This document shows positions 46,865 through 55,977 of a DNA stretch of 64,000 bases, in pieces. This DNA comes from Streptomyces lincolnensis (GTDB taxonomy: Bacteria > Actinomycetota > Actinomycetes > Streptomycetales > Streptomycetaceae), in assembly GCF_021173675.1 (NCBI RefSeq), contig NZ_JAIHON010000002.1, forward strand, positions 372,001 to 436,000. The letters are read 5' to 3'. The notes under the pieces were generated by a model. The model had not been told where the DNA came from. It worked only from the letters and a program-made list of their open reading frames with translations, and ran no database searches. Position 1 is the stretch's first letter, and every line of letters begins with the position of its first letter. The translations under genes and the position numbers were made by a program.

Positions 46865-47586
46865 GCAAGCTCGAACTCCTCCCCGCCGTCGACGTCCGCG
46901 ACGGCCAGGCCGTCCGTCTCGTGCACGGCGAGTCCGGGACCGAGACCTCCTACGGCTCCCCCCTGGAGGCCGCCCTCACCTGGCAGCGGGCCGGCGCCGA
47001 GTGGCTGCACCTGGTCGACCTGGACGCCGCGTTCGGCACCGGCGACAACCGGGCCCTGGTCCGTGAGGTCACCGAGGCGATGGACATCAAGGTGGAGCTG
47101 TCCGGCGGCATCCGGGACGACGCCTCCCTGGCCGCCGCGCTCGCCACCGGCTGCACCCGGGTGAACCTCGGCACGGCCGCCCTGGAGACCCCGGAGTGGG
47201 TCGCCAAGGTCATCGCCGAGCACGGCGACAAGATCGCGGTCGGTCTCGACGTACGCGGTACGACCCTGAAGGGCCGCGGCTGGACCCGGGACGGCGGCGA
47301 CCTCTTCGAGACGCTGGAGCGGCTCAACTCCGAGGGCTGCGCGCGGTACGTGGTGACGGACATCGCCAAGGACGGCACGCTCCAGGGCCCCAACCTGGAG
47401 CTGCTGCGCACGGTCTGCGCGGCGACGGACCGTCCGGTCGTGGCCTCCGGCGGCGTGTCCTCGCTGGACGACCTGCGGGCCATCGCCGAGCTGGTCCCCC
47501 TCGGTGTCGAGGGCTCCATCGTCGGGAAGGCCCTGTACGCGAAGGCGTTCACCCTGGAAGAGGCCCTGGAGGCGGTGGCGAAGTGA
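46861..47586 (+). CDS. priA: bifunctional HisA/TrpF isomerase PriA
   Basis: 241-aa (beta-alpha)8 barrel. In actinomycetes this protein isomerises both ProFAR (histidine step) and phosphoribosylanthranilate (tryptophan step). Seen: [15 protein letters not shown] with the first catalytic Asp, [52 protein letters not shown] with the second catalytic Asp, and [11 protein letters not shown]. No trpF occurs beside the trp genes in this window, which supports the dual role. GTG overlaps the hisH stop. Confidence 0.94.
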   Translation: MSKLELLPAVDVRDGQAVRLVHGESGTETSYGSPLEAALTWQRAGAEWLHLVDLDAAFGTGDNRALVREVTEAMDIKVELSGGIRDDASLAAALATGCTRVNLGTAALETPEWVAKVIAEHGDKIAVGLDVRGTTLKGRGWTRDGGDLFETLERLNSEGCARYVVTDIAKDGTLQGPNLELLRTVCAATDRPVVASGGVSSLDDLRAIAELVPLGVEGSIVGKALYAKAFTLEEALEAVAK

Positions 47587-47981
47587 GCGATCTGCGACGC
47601 GTCACGACCGGCGCGCCCTGGGAGGAGACCTTCGGCTACTCCCGCGCGGTGGAGCTCCCCAACGGCCTGGTGCTCGTCTCCGGCTGTACGTCGATCGTGG
47701 ACGGCCAGATCGCCGGCGGCGACCCCTACGAGCAGACGGTCAATGCCTTCGGTGTCGCGTTCGCGGCGCTGGAGGAGCTGGGTCTGGGCCGCGAGGACGT
47801 CGTGCGCACCCGCATGTACCTCACCCACGCGCGGGACGTGGAGGAGGTCGGACGCGCCCACAAGGAGCTGTTCGACGCCGTCCGGCCCGCCGCATCGATG
47901 ATCATCGTCTCCGGCTTCGTGGACCCGAGTCTGGTCGTCGAGGTCGAGGTGGAGGCGTTCCGAGGAGAAGCAGCCGTATGA
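47583..47981 (+). CDS. RidA family protein
   Basis: 132-aa YjgF/RidA-type protein. Family members hydrolyse reactive enamines/imines produced by PLP enzymes. [36 protein letters not shown] and the MYLTHARD and catalytic-Arg-region VVRTRMYL are visible; the C-terminus [20 protein letters not shown] fits. Overlaps priA and hisF by 4 bases each, so co-translated within the his operon. Confidence 0.9.
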   Translation: MSDLRRVTTGAPWEETFGYSRAVELPNGLVLVSGCTSIVDGQIAGGDPYEQTVNAFGVAFAALEELGLGREDVVRTRMYLTHARDVEEVGRAHKELFDAVRPAASMIIVSGFVDPSLVVEVEVEAFRGEAAV

Positions 47982-48733
47982 CCCTGGCCGTACGAGTCAT
48001 CCCCTGCCTGGACGTGGACAACGGCCGGGTCGTCAAGGGCGTCAACTTCCAGAACCTGCGCGACGCGGGCGATCCCGTCGAGATGGCCAAGGTCTACGAC
48101 GCCGAGGGCGCCGACGAGCTGACGTTCCTGGACATCACCGCCTCGTCGGGCAACCGCGAGACGACCTACGACGTGGTGCGCCGGACCGCCGAGCAGGTGT
48201 TCATCCCCCTCACGGTCGGCGGCGGTGTCCGCACCGCCGAGGACGTGGACAGGCTGCTGCGGGCGGGCGCGGACAAGGTCGGCGTCAACACCGCCGCCAT
48301 CGCCCGTCCCGACCTGATCCGCGAGATCGCCGAGCGCTTCGGCCGGCAGGTGCTGGTCCTGTCGGTGGACGCCCGCCGGACCGAGTCGGGCTCCTTCGAG
48401 GTCACCACCCACGGCGGCCGCAAGGGCACCGGCATCGACGCCGTCGAGTGGGCGCACCGGGCCGCCGAGCTGGGCGCGGGGGAGATCCTGCTCAACTCGA
48501 TGGACGCGGACGGCACGAAGGACGGCTACGACCTGGAGATGATCGCCGCCGTCCGCAAGCACGTCACCGTCCCCGTGATCGCCTCCGGCGGCGCGGGCAG
48601 GCTGGCCGACTTCCCGCCGGCGATCGTGGCGGGCGCGGACGCGGTCCTGGCCGCCTCCGTCTTCCACTTCGGAGACCTGCGGATCGGCGAGGTGAAGAAC
48701 GCGCTGCGCGAGGCGGGGCACACCGTGCGCTGA
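47978..48733 (+). CDS. hisF: imidazole glycerol phosphate synthase cyclase subunit HisF
   Basis: 251-aa barrel enzyme that makes imidazole glycerol phosphate and AICAR together with His[20 protein letters not shown] has the catalytic Asp near residue 11; [59 protein letters not shown] (second catalytic Asp) and [13 protein letters not shown] follow. Last gene of the operon; a terminator follows. Confidence 0.97.
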   Translation: MTLAVRVIPCLDVDNGRVVKGVNFQNLRDAGDPVEMAKVYDAEGADELTFLDITASSGNRETTYDVVRRTAEQVFIPLTVGGGVRTAEDVDRLLRAGADKVGVNTAAIARPDLIREIAERFGRQVLVLSVDARRTESGSFEVTTHGGRKGTGIDAVEWAHRAAELGAGEILLNSMDADGTKDGYDLEMIAAVRKHVTVPVIASGGAGRLADFPPAIVAGADAVLAASVFHFGDLRIGEVKNALREAGHTVR

Positions 48734-48743
48734 CGTCGGACCG

Positions 48744-48774
48744 AGCCCCGGTCGCCCTGGAGGCGGCCGGGGCT
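48744..48774 (+). terminator. terminator of the his operon
   Basis: AGCCCCGGTCGCC pairs with GGCGGCCGGGGCT (13 bp, one T-G wobble), 5-base loop, followed by TTCT, 10 bp after hisF. Confidence 0.85.
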
Positions 48775-48803
48775 TTCTCATGGGCGGATGCGCACGCATG
48801 GGC

Positions 48804-48857
48804 AGATACGAAAGAGAAGTTGCGCAAAATATATTGCGCAACTTTTTCTTCGTATCT
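48804..48857. promoter_or_regulatory. 54-bp imperfect palindrome upstream of the ArsR-like regulator
   Basis: Arms 48804-48827 and 48834-48857 match at 21 of 24 positions around a central AATATA: outer blocks AGATACGAA/TTCGTATCT and inner AAGTTGCGCAA/TTGCGCAACTT are perfect, four bases between them differ partly. Strikingly AT-rich. It ends 11 bp before the regulator ATG and very likely is its autoregulatory operator and promoter. Confidence 0.8.
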
Positions 48858-48868
48858 ACCGTGGAGGC

Positions 48869-49459
48869 ATGGCCGAGAAGGAGAGAGACCGCCGGATCAA
48901 GGACGTGGGCACGCTCAAGGCGCTCGCGCACCCGCTGCGGATGAAGCTGTACCGGGCCCTGACCCTCGCCCGCACGGCGACCGCCTCGCAGCTGGCCGAC
49001 CAGGTCGACGAGGCCGTCTCCCTGGTCAGCTACCACCTGCGCAAGCTCGCCGAGCACGAGCTGATCGAGGAGGCCGAGCCGCAGAGCGCGGACGCCCGCG
49101 AGCGCTGGTGGCAGCCCGCCTCCCACGGCGTGTCCATCCATGACGAGGACTTCCGCGACGCGCCCGAGAAGGCCGCCGCCCACACCGCCGCCAGCCGCCT
49201 CTTCTTCGAGCAGCGCGCCGACATGTACCGCCGCTTCCTGGACGAGCGCGCCCACTGGAGCGCCGCCTGGAACACGGCCTCCGACTCCTCCGAGTGGCTG
49301 ATGCGGCTCACCTCGGACGAACTGAGCGAGCTGTCCAAGGAGTTGTACGCCGTCTGCCGCCGGTACGAGGAACTCGGCCGCGCCGCCGACACCGCGGGCG
49401 ACAGCGAGGGCCGCGAGAACGTCGCGGTGCACACGTACGGCTTCCCGTTCCGCCCCTGA
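48869..49459 (+). CDS. ArsR/HTH_20-type transcriptional regulator
   Basis: 196 aa. Winged helix-turn-helix at residues about 14-80 (LKALAHPLRMKLYRALTLA, ATASQLADQVDEAVSLVSYHLRKLAEHELIEE), then a helical C-terminal domain with Trp residues (HWSAAWNTASDSSEWLMRL) of the kind seen in regulators next to MFS exporters. ATG with GTGGAGG upstream. It lies between a 54-bp palindrome and an MFS gene on the same strand, so it probably controls both; inducer unknown. Confidence 0.88.
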   Translation: MAEKERDRRIKDVGTLKALAHPLRMKLYRALTLARTATASQLADQVDEAVSLVSYHLRKLAEHELIEEAEPQSADARERWWQPASHGVSIHDEDFRDAPEKAAAHTAASRLFFEQRADMYRRFLDERAHWSAAWNTASDSSEWLMRLTSDELSELSKELYAVCRRYEELGRAADTAGDSEGRENVAVHTYGFPFRP

Positions 49460-49514
49460 GCCTCCCGTTCCGTCGCCGAGTCTTCCCCTCCGCCTCCGAG
49501 AGGACCGCCCCCTC

Positions 49515-50759
49515 GTGACCACCACGCTCGCGCGCCCGGCCGCCCTGGACGACAGACCGGCCCACCGCGACCCCAACGTCCTGCGCTGGCTCGGCGCCTA
49601 CGGCGCGTCCGCGATCGGCGACAACGTCTACTACATCGCCCTGTCCTGGGCGGCCGTGCAGGCGGGGACCCCGACCCAGGCCGGGCTGGTGACCGCGGTC
49701 AGCGCCGTACCGCGGGCACTGCTGATGCTCGGCGGGGGAGTGGTCGCCGACCGCTACGGGCCGCGCCGGGTCGTCCTCGGCAGCAGTGCCGCACGCTGCC
49801 TGCTCGTCGTCGCCGCGGCCGGGCTGCTCCTGGCCACCAGCCCCGGACTCTGGGCGCTCGGCGCGGTGGCGGTCCTGTTCGGGATCGTGGACGCGGTGTT
49901 CCTGCCGGCCGCCGGCGCCCTGCCCACCCGGATCACCGGCCGGAGCCAGCTGGCGCGGGTGCAGGGCATGCGGGGCTTCGCCGTCCGGCTCGCCAACGTC
50001 CTCGGCGGACCGCTCGGCGGTCTCGGCGTGGCGGTCGGCGGCACCGCCGGAGCGTTCGGGCTCGCCGCCCTGCTGATCGGGGTGTCGCTGCCGCTGCTGT
50101 GGGCGGTACGGGTCGGGCCGCTGCCGCCGGACGACGCCAAGGCCCGGGGCGCGGTCCTGGACGACCTGAAGGACGGGCTGCGGCACATCGCCCGGGACCG
50201 GGTGCTCCGCCCGCTCGTGCTCGCCATGGCCCTGGTCGACCTCGGCTTCGTCGGGCCGATGAACCTGGGGCTGATCCTGCTCGCCGAGGAGCGCGGCTGG
50301 GGTTCGGCCGGCATGGGCTGGGTGATCGCCGGATTCGGCATCGGCGCCGGGGCCGCGTCCCTGCTGCTCACCTGGCGCGGCCGGATACCCCGCGCCGGGC
50401 TCGTCATGGCGGTGGCGGAACTCGGGGCCTGTGCGGCCATCGCCGCCCTCGCCCAGGTCGCGTCGGTGCCCGGCGCGGCCGGTGTGGCCCTCCTCGTCGG
50501 CCTGCTGGCCGGACTGGGCGGTGCGCTCAGCGCGGCCCTGGTGCAGGCACAGGCGGGCCCCGCCTACGCCGGCCGCGTCACCGCGGTCTCCACCCTGGTC
50601 GGCTTCGGTGTCGCCCCGCTCACCTTCCCGCTGGTCGGCGCGGCGGCCGACCGCTGGGGCACCGGGCCCGTCTTCGCGTCCTGCGCCGCCCTGTGCGCGA
50701 CGGGCTCGCTCCTGGCCCTGTGCACCCGCTCGCTCCGCCGCGCCGAACTCCCCGGCTGA
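49515..50759 (+). CDS. MFS transporter (probable exporter)
   Basis: 414 aa with about 12 hydrophobic segments. N-terminal [44 protein letters not shown] holds the MFS motif A-like [13 protein letters not shown] (about 75-87). LYG-like central loop with charged residues near 195-215. GTG with GAGAGGA upstream, 55 bp after the regulator gene; the pair resembles a self-regulated efflux unit. Substrate unknown. Confidence 0.9.
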   Translation: MTTTLARPAALDDRPAHRDPNVLRWLGAYGASAIGDNVYYIALSWAAVQAGTPTQAGLVTAVSAVPRALLMLGGGVVADRYGPRRVVLGSSAARCLLVVAAAGLLLATSPGLWALGAVAVLFGIVDAVFLPAAGALPTRITGRSQLARVQGMRGFAVRLANVLGGPLGGLGVAVGGTAGAFGLAALLIGVSLPLLWAVRVGPLPPDDAKARGAVLDDLKDGLRHIARDRVLRPLVLAMALVDLGFVGPMNLGLILLAEERGWGSAGMGWVIAGFGIGAGAASLLLTWRGRIPRAGLVMAVAELGACAAIAALAQVASVPGAAGVALLVGLLAGLGGALSAALVQAQAGPAYAGRVTAVSTLVGFGVAPLTFPLVGAAADRWGTGPVFASCAALCATGSLLALCTRSLRRAELPG

Positions 50760-50791
50760 CCGCTCGCCCCCTCGCCTCGGCTCCTCGCCGC

Positions 50792-51427
50792 TCAGATCCC
50801 CAGCTGCTTGGTGTCGTGCAGGCGGGCGATCGCGTCCTTGTCGCCGTCCAGTTCGACCTCGGCCGCGTTCTGCCGGCCGTACAGGAACAGCAGCAGCTCC
50901 GAGGGCTCGCCGGTGACCGTGACGACCGGGGCGCCGCGGTGGGCGACCGCCGTCTGGCCGTCCGGGCGGCGCAGCACCAGGCCGGTGGGGGCGCCGCGGC
51001 CCATCAGGCGGGCGCTGCGTTCCAGGCGGGACCACAGGGCGTCCTGGAAGACCGGGTCGAGCTCGCGGGGCGCCCAGTCGGGCCGGGCCCGGCGGACGTC
51101 CTCGGTGTGGACGTAGAACTCGACCGTGTTCGACAGCTCGTCGAGCTGCTTGAGATTGAACGGCGAGAACCGCGGCGGTCCGGTCCTGATCAGCTGGATC
51201 AGTTCCTCGTACGGCTTGGCCGCGAACTCCTCCATCACCTTGTCCAGGCGGGAGGCGAGCTGCTTGAGGAGCAGACCGCCGGCGGCGTCGGGGCGACGCT
51301 CACGCACCACCACGTGCGCGGCGAGGTCACGGGTCTGCCAGCCCTCGCACAGGGTCGGGGCCTCGGGGCCCTCGGCCTCCAACAGGTCGGCGAGGAGAAG
51401 TCGTTCACGCTTGGCGAAAGTCGACAT
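50792..51427 (-). CDS. TIGR03085-type DinB/mycothiol-dependent maleylpyruvate-isomerase-like protein
   Basis: 211 aa. N-terminal four-helix DinB-like domain: [42 protein letters not shown], with Trp/His positions typical of the metal-binding actinobacterial family TIGR03085, and [14 protein letters not shown] for the other His ligand. A C-terminal beta region ([21 protein letters not shown]) follows. Function unknown. Divergent from hisI. Confidence 0.83.
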   Translation of the reverse strand: MSTFAKRERLLLADLLEAEGPEAPTLCEGWQTRDLAAHVVVRERRPDAAGGLLLKQLASRLDKVMEEFAAKPYEELIQLIRTGPPRFSPFNLKQLDELSNTVEFYVHTEDVRRARPDWAPRELDPVFQDALWSRLERSARLMGRGAPTGLVLRRPDGQTAVAHRGAPVVTVTGEPSELLLFLYGRQNAAEVELDGDKDAIARLHDTKQLGI

Positions 51428-51498
51428 GGCAGCCAGCCTACGACCGCCGGGGCCGTCCGCACAGCGGACGGCGCGCCAGGTCTGTCAGTGGCACGCGG

Positions 51499-51504
51499 CA
51501 CAAT
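51499..51504 (+). promoter_or_regulatory. -10 of a probable leaderless hisI transcript
   Basis: CACAAT, 7 bases, then ATG 51512. An in-frame ATG inside the hexamer (51503) would start three codons earlier. Confidence 0.45.
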
Positions 51505-51511
51505 GGCACCC

Positions 51512-51904
51512 ATGACCAGCACGCCCCCGCCCAGCAACCTCGCCCCGGACATCGCGGCGCGCCTCAAGCGCAGCGCCGACGGGCTCGTCCCGGCCATCGC
51601 CCAGCAGTACGACACCGGTGAGGTGCTCATGCTCGGCTGGATGGACGACGAGGCGCTGCACCGCACCCTCACCACCGGCCGCTGCACGTACTGGTCGCGC
51701 AGCCGCCAGGAGTACTGGGTCAAGGGCGACACCTCCGGCCACTTCCAGTGGGTCAAGTCCGTCGCCCTCGACTGCGACGCGGACACCGTGCTGGTCAAGG
51801 TCGACCAGGTCGGCGCCGCCTGCCACACCGGCGCGCGCACCTGCTTCGACGCGGACGTGCTGCTCAAGGACGCCGATTCCGGTGTCGCGACCCCGGATCA
51901 GTAA
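51512..51904 (+). CDS. hisI: phosphoribosyl-AMP cyclohydrolase HisI
   Basis: 130-aa Zn-dependent enzyme opening the purine ring of [54 protein letters not shown] and CHTGARTCF carry the metal-binding Cys/Asp residues. Monofunctional (no HisE domain). Not in the main his operon; it sits 11 bp before trpE, as is usual in streptomycetes. Confidence 0.96.
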   Translation: MTSTPPPSNLAPDIAARLKRSADGLVPAIAQQYDTGEVLMLGWMDDEALHRTLTTGRCTYWSRSRQEYWVKGDTSGHFQWVKSVALDCDADTVLVKVDQVGAACHTGARTCFDADVLLKDADSGVATPDQ

Positions 51905-51907
51905 GGT
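51902..51907 (+). promoter_or_regulatory. possible -10 of a leaderless trpE transcript
   Basis: TAAGGT overlapping the hisI stop, 8 bases before trpE ATG 51916; no Shine-Dalgarno stands before that ATG, so leaderless or coupled translation is inferred. Confidence 0.4.
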
Positions 51908-51915
51908 CTGCCGCC

Positions 51916-53394
51916 ATGGACCTCGAGACCTTCCGCAAGCTCGCCACCGACCGGCGCGTCATCCCGGTCACGCGCAAGCTCCTCGCCGACGGTGACACCC
52001 CCGTCGCGCTCTACCGCAAGCTCGCCGCCGAGCGACCCGGCACCTTCCTGCTGGAGTCCGCGGAGAACGGCCGCTCGTGGTCCCGGTACTCCTTCGTGGG
52101 CGTGCGGTCCGCGGCGACGCTGACCGCACGCGACGGCCAGGCCCACTGGCTCGGCACCCCGCCCGTCGGCGTCCCCACGGACGGCGACCCGCTCGCCGCC
52201 CTGCGCGCCACCATCGAGGCCCTGCACACGCCCCACCAGGAGGGCCTGCCGCCCTTCACCGGCGGCATGGTCGGCTATCTGGGCTACGACATCGTGCGCC
52301 GCCTGGAGAAGATCGGCCCCGGCGAGCGGGACGACCTCGCCCTGCCCGAGCTGACCATGCTCCTGACCAGCGACCTCGCCGTCATGGACCACTGGGAGGG
52401 CTCGGTCCTGCTGATCGCCAACGCGATCAACCACAACGACCTCGACACCGGCGTCGACGAGGCCTACACCGACGCGGTGGCCCGCCTGGACGCCATGGAG
52501 GCCGACCTCTCGCGCGCGGTCGCCCAGCCCCCGGCCGTCCTGCCGCCCTCCGAGCTCCCCGAGTACACGGCCCTGTGGGGCGGCCCGGACTTCCAGGCGG
52601 CCGTCGAGGACATCAAGGAGCGCATCCGCGCGGGCGAGGCCTTCCAGGTCGTCCCCTCGCAGCGCTTCGAGACGCCGTGCACCGCGAGCGCGCTGGACGT
52701 CTACCGGGTGCTGCGGGCCACCAACCCCTCGCCGTACATGTACCTGTTCCGCTTCGACGGCTTCGACGTCGTCGGCTCGTCCCCCGAGGCCCTGGTGAAG
52801 GTCGAGGACGGGCGGGCCATGGTGCACCCCATCGCCGGCACCCGGTGGCGCGGGGCCACCCCGCAGGAGGACCAGGCCCTCGCCGACGAACTCCTCGCCG
52901 ACCCCAAGGAGCGCGCCGAGCACCTCATGCTCGTCGACCTCGGCCGCAACGACCTGGGGCGGGTCTGCGAACCCGGCTCGGTCGAGGTCGTCGACTTCAT
53001 GTCCGTCGAGCGGTACTCCCACGTCATGCACATCGTCTCGACGGTCACCGGCAAGGTCGCCGCGGGCCGCACCGCCTTCGACGTCCTGACGGCCTGCTTC
53101 CCCGCGGGCACGCTCTCCGGCGCCCCCAAGCCGCGCGCGATGCAGATCATCGACGAACTGGAGCCGTCCCGGCGCGGGTTGTACGGCGGCTGTGTCGGCT
53201 ACCTCGACTTCGCGGGCGACTCCGACACCGCCATCGCCATCCGCACGGCCCTCCTGCGCGGCGGCACCGCCTACGTCCAGGCGGGGGCCGGCATCGTCGC
53301 CGACTCCGACCCGGTCGCCGAGGACACCGAATGCCGCAACAAGGCGGCGGCGGTCCTGCGGGCGGTGCACACGGCCAACCGGCTCGGAAACTAG
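51916..53394 (+). CDS. trpE: anthranilate synthase component I TrpE
   Basis: 492-aa chorismate-using subunit. The Trp feedback site is visible in [19 protein letters not shown] (about 43-61). Catalytic domain motifs: [21 protein letters not shown] (about 272), [15 protein letters not shown] (about 311), [15 protein letters not shown] (about 337), [20 protein letters not shown] (about 398) and [11 protein letters not shown]. No fused glutaminase domain and no trpG nearby, so the partner is elsewhere. No Trp-codon leader peptide precedes it. Confidence 0.96.
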   Translation: MDLETFRKLATDRRVIPVTRKLLADGDTPVALYRKLAAERPGTFLLESAENGRSWSRYSFVGVRSAATLTARDGQAHWLGTPPVGVPTDGDPLAALRATIEALHTPHQEGLPPFTGGMVGYLGYDIVRRLEKIGPGERDDLALPELTMLLTSDLAVMDHWEGSVLLIANAINHNDLDTGVDEAYTDAVARLDAMEADLSRAVAQPPAVLPPSELPEYTALWGGPDFQAAVEDIKERIRAGEAFQVVPSQRFETPCTASALDVYRVLRATNPSPYMYLFRFDGFDVVGSSPEALVKVEDGRAMVHPIAGTRWRGATPQEDQALADELLADPKERAEHLMLVDLGRNDLGRVCEPGSVEVVDFMSVERYSHVMHIVSTVTGKVAAGRTAFDVLTACFPAGTLSGAPKPRAMQIIDELEPSRRGLYGGCVGYLDFAGDSDTAIAIRTALLRGGTAYVQAGAGIVADSDPVAEDTECRNKAAAVLRAVHTANRLGN

Positions 53395-53461
53395 GACGCT
53401 TCCGGGGAAGTGGGGCGCTTCTCACGTGAACCCCGGGTGACGGTTCGGCCGGGGTTCGGGT

Positions 53462-53467
53462 GATAGT
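53462..53467 (+). promoter_or_regulatory. -10 of a probable leaderless transcript
   Basis: GATAGT, 7 bases, then GTG 53475; this spacing selects 53475 among three in-frame GTGs (53460, 53466, 53475). Confidence 0.4.
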
Positions 53468-53474
53468 GGAGTAC

Positions 53475-54107
53475 GTGACTGCTGTTCCTCACCCCCGTTC
53501 CGAAGCCGCAGGACCCGCAAGGGCCGGCCGCCGGAGTCTCGCCGTAGCCCTCCTGTCCGGTGCGCTCGGCGCCGCCGTGGCGTTGCTGGCGACCCGCCAG
53601 CAGTGGTCGGAGGGCACCGCGACCGTGGCCGGCGGCGCCTTCCCCCTGACCGCCAAGGGCAGCGACGTCACCGGCGTCCCCGCCGCCCTGGCGATAGTGG
53701 GCCTCGCCGCGCTCGTCGCCGTCTTCGCCGTCCGCAGGGCCGGGCGCGTCCTGGTCGCCGCGCTCCTCACGCTCTCCGGCGCGGGGATCGTGGCCGCCGC
53801 CCTCCTCGGCGCGTCCGACAGCGCGGCGCTCGACGAGCAGGCGGCGCGCGCGTCCGGTGACACCTCCGCCACCGTGCACGCGCTGAGCCACACGGCGTGG
53901 CCGTACGTGGCGGTGGCCGGCGGCGCGCTGATCCTGCTCGCCGGGTTGCTCGCCCTGCGGTACGGCCGCTCCTGGCCCGCGATGTCCGGGCGGTACGAGC
54001 GGGACGGGGCGCCCCGGGTGCGGCGCAAGCCGGTGGTGGTGGATCCCGACCGGCCCGAGGACATCTGGAAGGCGCTGGACCGCGGGGAGGATCCGACGGG
54101 CGCGTAA
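53475..54107 (+). CDS. Trp-region conserved membrane protein (TIGR02234-like)
   Basis: 210 aa. Four hydrophobic segments (about 21-41, 66-86, 93-112, 147-167), an external region QQWSEGTATVAGGAFPLTAKGSDVTGVPAA after the first, and a basic C-terminal tail ending in DRPEDIWKALDRGEDPTG, the pattern of the actinobacterial trp-operon membrane protein family. Function unknown; position right after trpE is conserved in the family. Confidence 0.82.
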   Translation: MTAVPHPRSEAAGPARAGRRSLAVALLSGALGAAVALLATRQQWSEGTATVAGGAFPLTAKGSDVTGVPAALAIVGLAALVAVFAVRRAGRVLVAALLTLSGAGIVAAALLGASDSAALDEQAARASGDTSATVHALSHTAWPYVAVAGGALILLAGLLALRYGRSWPAMSGRYERDGAPRVRRKPVVVDPDRPEDIWKALDRGEDPTGA

Positions 54108-54200
54108 GAGGCGACCCCCGGGTACGACGCACCCTCGCGTGCGGAACAATGGACGTCGAGCGTTCCGCTCAGACACGCATACAGCAACGAGGAGCAAGTC

Positions 54201-54452
54201 ATGGCGGGCAGCAGCCACGGTCACACCCCGGCCGCCTGGACCGGTGTCACCATCGCAATCATCGGTTTCTGCGTCGCGGGCGCCTTCATGGTGCTGGCCA
54301 ACCCGTTGGGCTTCTGGGGCGGCATGGCGATCGTGATCCTCGGTGGCGTCGTCGGCTGGATCATGAGCGCGATGGGCATGGGGCAGCCGAAGAAGACCCA
54401 CCCCGTGCACCGCACCGCGGAGCAGCGCGAGCCGGCGAGCGCCGAGAGCTGA
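54201..54452 (+). CDS. HGxxPAAW-type small membrane protein
   Basis: 83 aa with the N-terminal motif HGHTPAAW (residues 6-13) that defines an actinobacterial small family, then two hydrophobic segments (about 14-34 and 41-59) and a Lys/His-rich tail. ATG with GAGGAG 7 bases upstream. It lies in the trpE-trpC interval with two other small membrane proteins; function unknown. Confidence 0.8.
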   Translation: MAGSSHGHTPAAWTGVTIAIIGFCVAGAFMVLANPLGFWGGMAIVILGGVVGWIMSAMGMGQPKKTHPVHRTAEQREPASAES

Positions 54453-54534
54453 ACCGCGGACGAACCTCGTGGAGGGGCGGACCGGCCACCGTGCCGGGAA
54501 CCGCCCCTCACGCGCGTTCGGGGCCGCGGCGCGG

Positions 54535-54540
54535 CACAAT
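54535..54540 (+). promoter_or_regulatory. -10 of a probable leaderless DUF2752 transcript
   Basis: CACAAT, 7 bases, then GTG 54548. The same octamer GCGGCACAAT precedes hisI. Confidence 0.4.
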
Positions 54541-54547
54541 GCCAGAC

Positions 54548-54979
54548 GTGGACGCCGACAGCCCGAGCGTGGCACCGAACACCTCCCTCGCGGGACGGCT
54601 GGCCGTACCCGTGGGGGTGCTGGCCGCGGTGGCCGGGGCCTTCGCGTACGTGGGGACGGTGGACCCCAACGAGGCCGGCCACTACCCCGTCTGCCCGCTG
54701 CTGCGCTACACGGGTATCTACTGCCCCGGCTGCGGCGGACTGCGCAGCGCGCACGCCTTCGTCCACGGGGACCTCCTCACCGCTCTCCAGGCCAACGCGC
54801 CGGCCGTACTGGGCTATCTGGCCTTCGCCGTGCTGTGGACCGTCTGGGTGGTCCACGCGGCGCGCGGACGACGGCTGCGGATCGATCCCCCGCCCGCGCT
54901 GCTGTGGTCGCTGGGCGCGTTGCTGCTGGTCTTCACGGTTGTCCGGAACCTGCCGTTCGGTGGCTGGCTACATCCTTGA
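54548..54979 (+). CDS. DUF2752 membrane protein
   Basis: 143 aa. Hydrophobic segments near 20-36, 75-100 and 117-132, with the DUF2752 hallmark YCPGCGGLRSAHAFVHGD (two Cys) following CPLLRYTG. GTG 54548 is preferred from the leaderless spacing; ATG 54539 is an in-frame alternative. The Cys motif could bind metal or form a disulfide; the function is not known. Confidence 0.82.
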   Translation: MDADSPSVAPNTSLAGRLAVPVGVLAAVAGAFAYVGTVDPNEAGHYPVCPLLRYTGIYCPGCGGLRSAHAFVHGDLLTALQANAPAVLGYLAFAVLWTVWVVHAARGRRLRIDPPPALLWSLGALLLVFTVVRNLPFGGWLHP

Positions 54980-55146
54980 TCAACTCGTGAATGTCCAGGT
55001 AATGGAACCGGCGTCAACCGGATGCGAGGGCTACGCCCTCCTGCGGATACCATCACAGTGACCATCGGTTTCGTCCGAGTGAGGCGGGCCGGTCACCAGA
55101 AGCTCAACCGCTTGAACAGTCAACCGTCTGGAAGGGGGCCGCTCGC

Positions 55147-55956
55147 GTGAGTGTGCTCGACGAGATCATCGACGGAGTCCGTGCCGACCTCGCGGAACGG
55201 CAGGCGCGCGTCAGCCTCGACGAGCTCAAGGAGCGCGCGGCGAAGGCTCCCGCCGCCAAGGACGGCGTGGCGGCCCTCCGCGGCGACGGCGTCAAGGTCA
55301 TCTGCGAGGTCAAGCGCTCCAGCCCGTCCAAGGGCGCGCTGGCCGCGATCGCCGACCCGGCCGGGCTCGCCGCGGACTACGAGGCGGGCGGCGCGGCCGT
55401 CATCTCCGTCCTCACCGAACAGCGCCGCTTCGGTGGCTCGCTGGCCGATCTGGAGGCCGTCCGCGCCCGCGTGGACATCCCCGTCCTGCGCAAGGACTTC
55501 ATCGTCACCTCGTACCAGCTGTGGGAGGCCCGCGCCTACGGCGCCGACCTCGTCCTGCTGATCGTGGCCGCCCTGGAGCAGCCCGCCCTGGAGTCCCTCA
55601 TCGAGCGCGCCGAGTCCATCGGGCTCACCCCGCTCGTCGAGGTCCACGACGAGGACGAGGTCGAGCGTGCCGTCGACGCGGGCGCGAAGATCATCGGCGT
55701 CAACGCGCGTAACCTCAAGACCCTTGAGGTCGACCGCGGCACCTTCGAGCGCGTGGCCCCCGAGATCCCCGCCCACCTCGTCAAGATCGCCGAGTCGGGC
55801 GTCCGCGGCCCCCACGACCTCATCGCCTACGCCAACGCCGGCGCCGACGCCGTCCTGGTCGGCGAGTCCCTCGTCACCGGCAAGGACCCCAAGTCCGCGG
55901 TCTCCGACCTGGTGGCGGCGGGCGAACACCCGGCCTTGCGACACGGCCGCGGATGA
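55147..55956 (+). CDS. trpC: indole-3-glycerol phosphate synthase TrpC
   Basis: 269-aa barrel enzyme converting CdRP to indoleglycerol phosphate. [16 protein letters not shown] (about 53) has the catalytic Lys, then [22 protein letters not shown] (about 113), [28 protein letters not shown] and [12 protein letters not shown]. No PRAI (TrpF) domain is fused. GTG with GAAGGGGG upstream; the 167-bp gap before it holds a small hairpin (GAGGGC-TAC-GCCCTC, 55026-55040) and a TACCAT hexamer. Confidence 0.96.
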   Translation: MSVLDEIIDGVRADLAERQARVSLDELKERAAKAPAAKDGVAALRGDGVKVICEVKRSSPSKGALAAIADPAGLAADYEAGGAAVISVLTEQRRFGGSLADLEAVRARVDIPVLRKDFIVTSYQLWEARAYGADLVLLIVAALEQPALESLIERAESIGLTPLVEVHDEDEVERAVDAGAKIIGVNARNLKTLEVDRGTFERVAPEIPAHLVKIAESGVRGPHDLIAYANAGADAVLVGESLVTGKDPKSAVSDLVAAGEHPALRHGRG

Positions 55957-55964
55957 TCATTCGA

Positions 55965-55970
55965 TAGGCT
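55965..55970 (+). promoter_or_regulatory. -10 of a probable leaderless trpM transcript
   Basis: TAGGCT, 7 bases, ATG 55978; no Shine-Dalgarno. Confidence 0.45.
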
Positions 55971-55977
55971 TGCCACG

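Noticed and set aside
51700..55146. trp attenuator with a Trp-codon leader peptide
   Set aside because: No short frame with consecutive TGG codons and no alternating hairpins were found before trpE or trpC.
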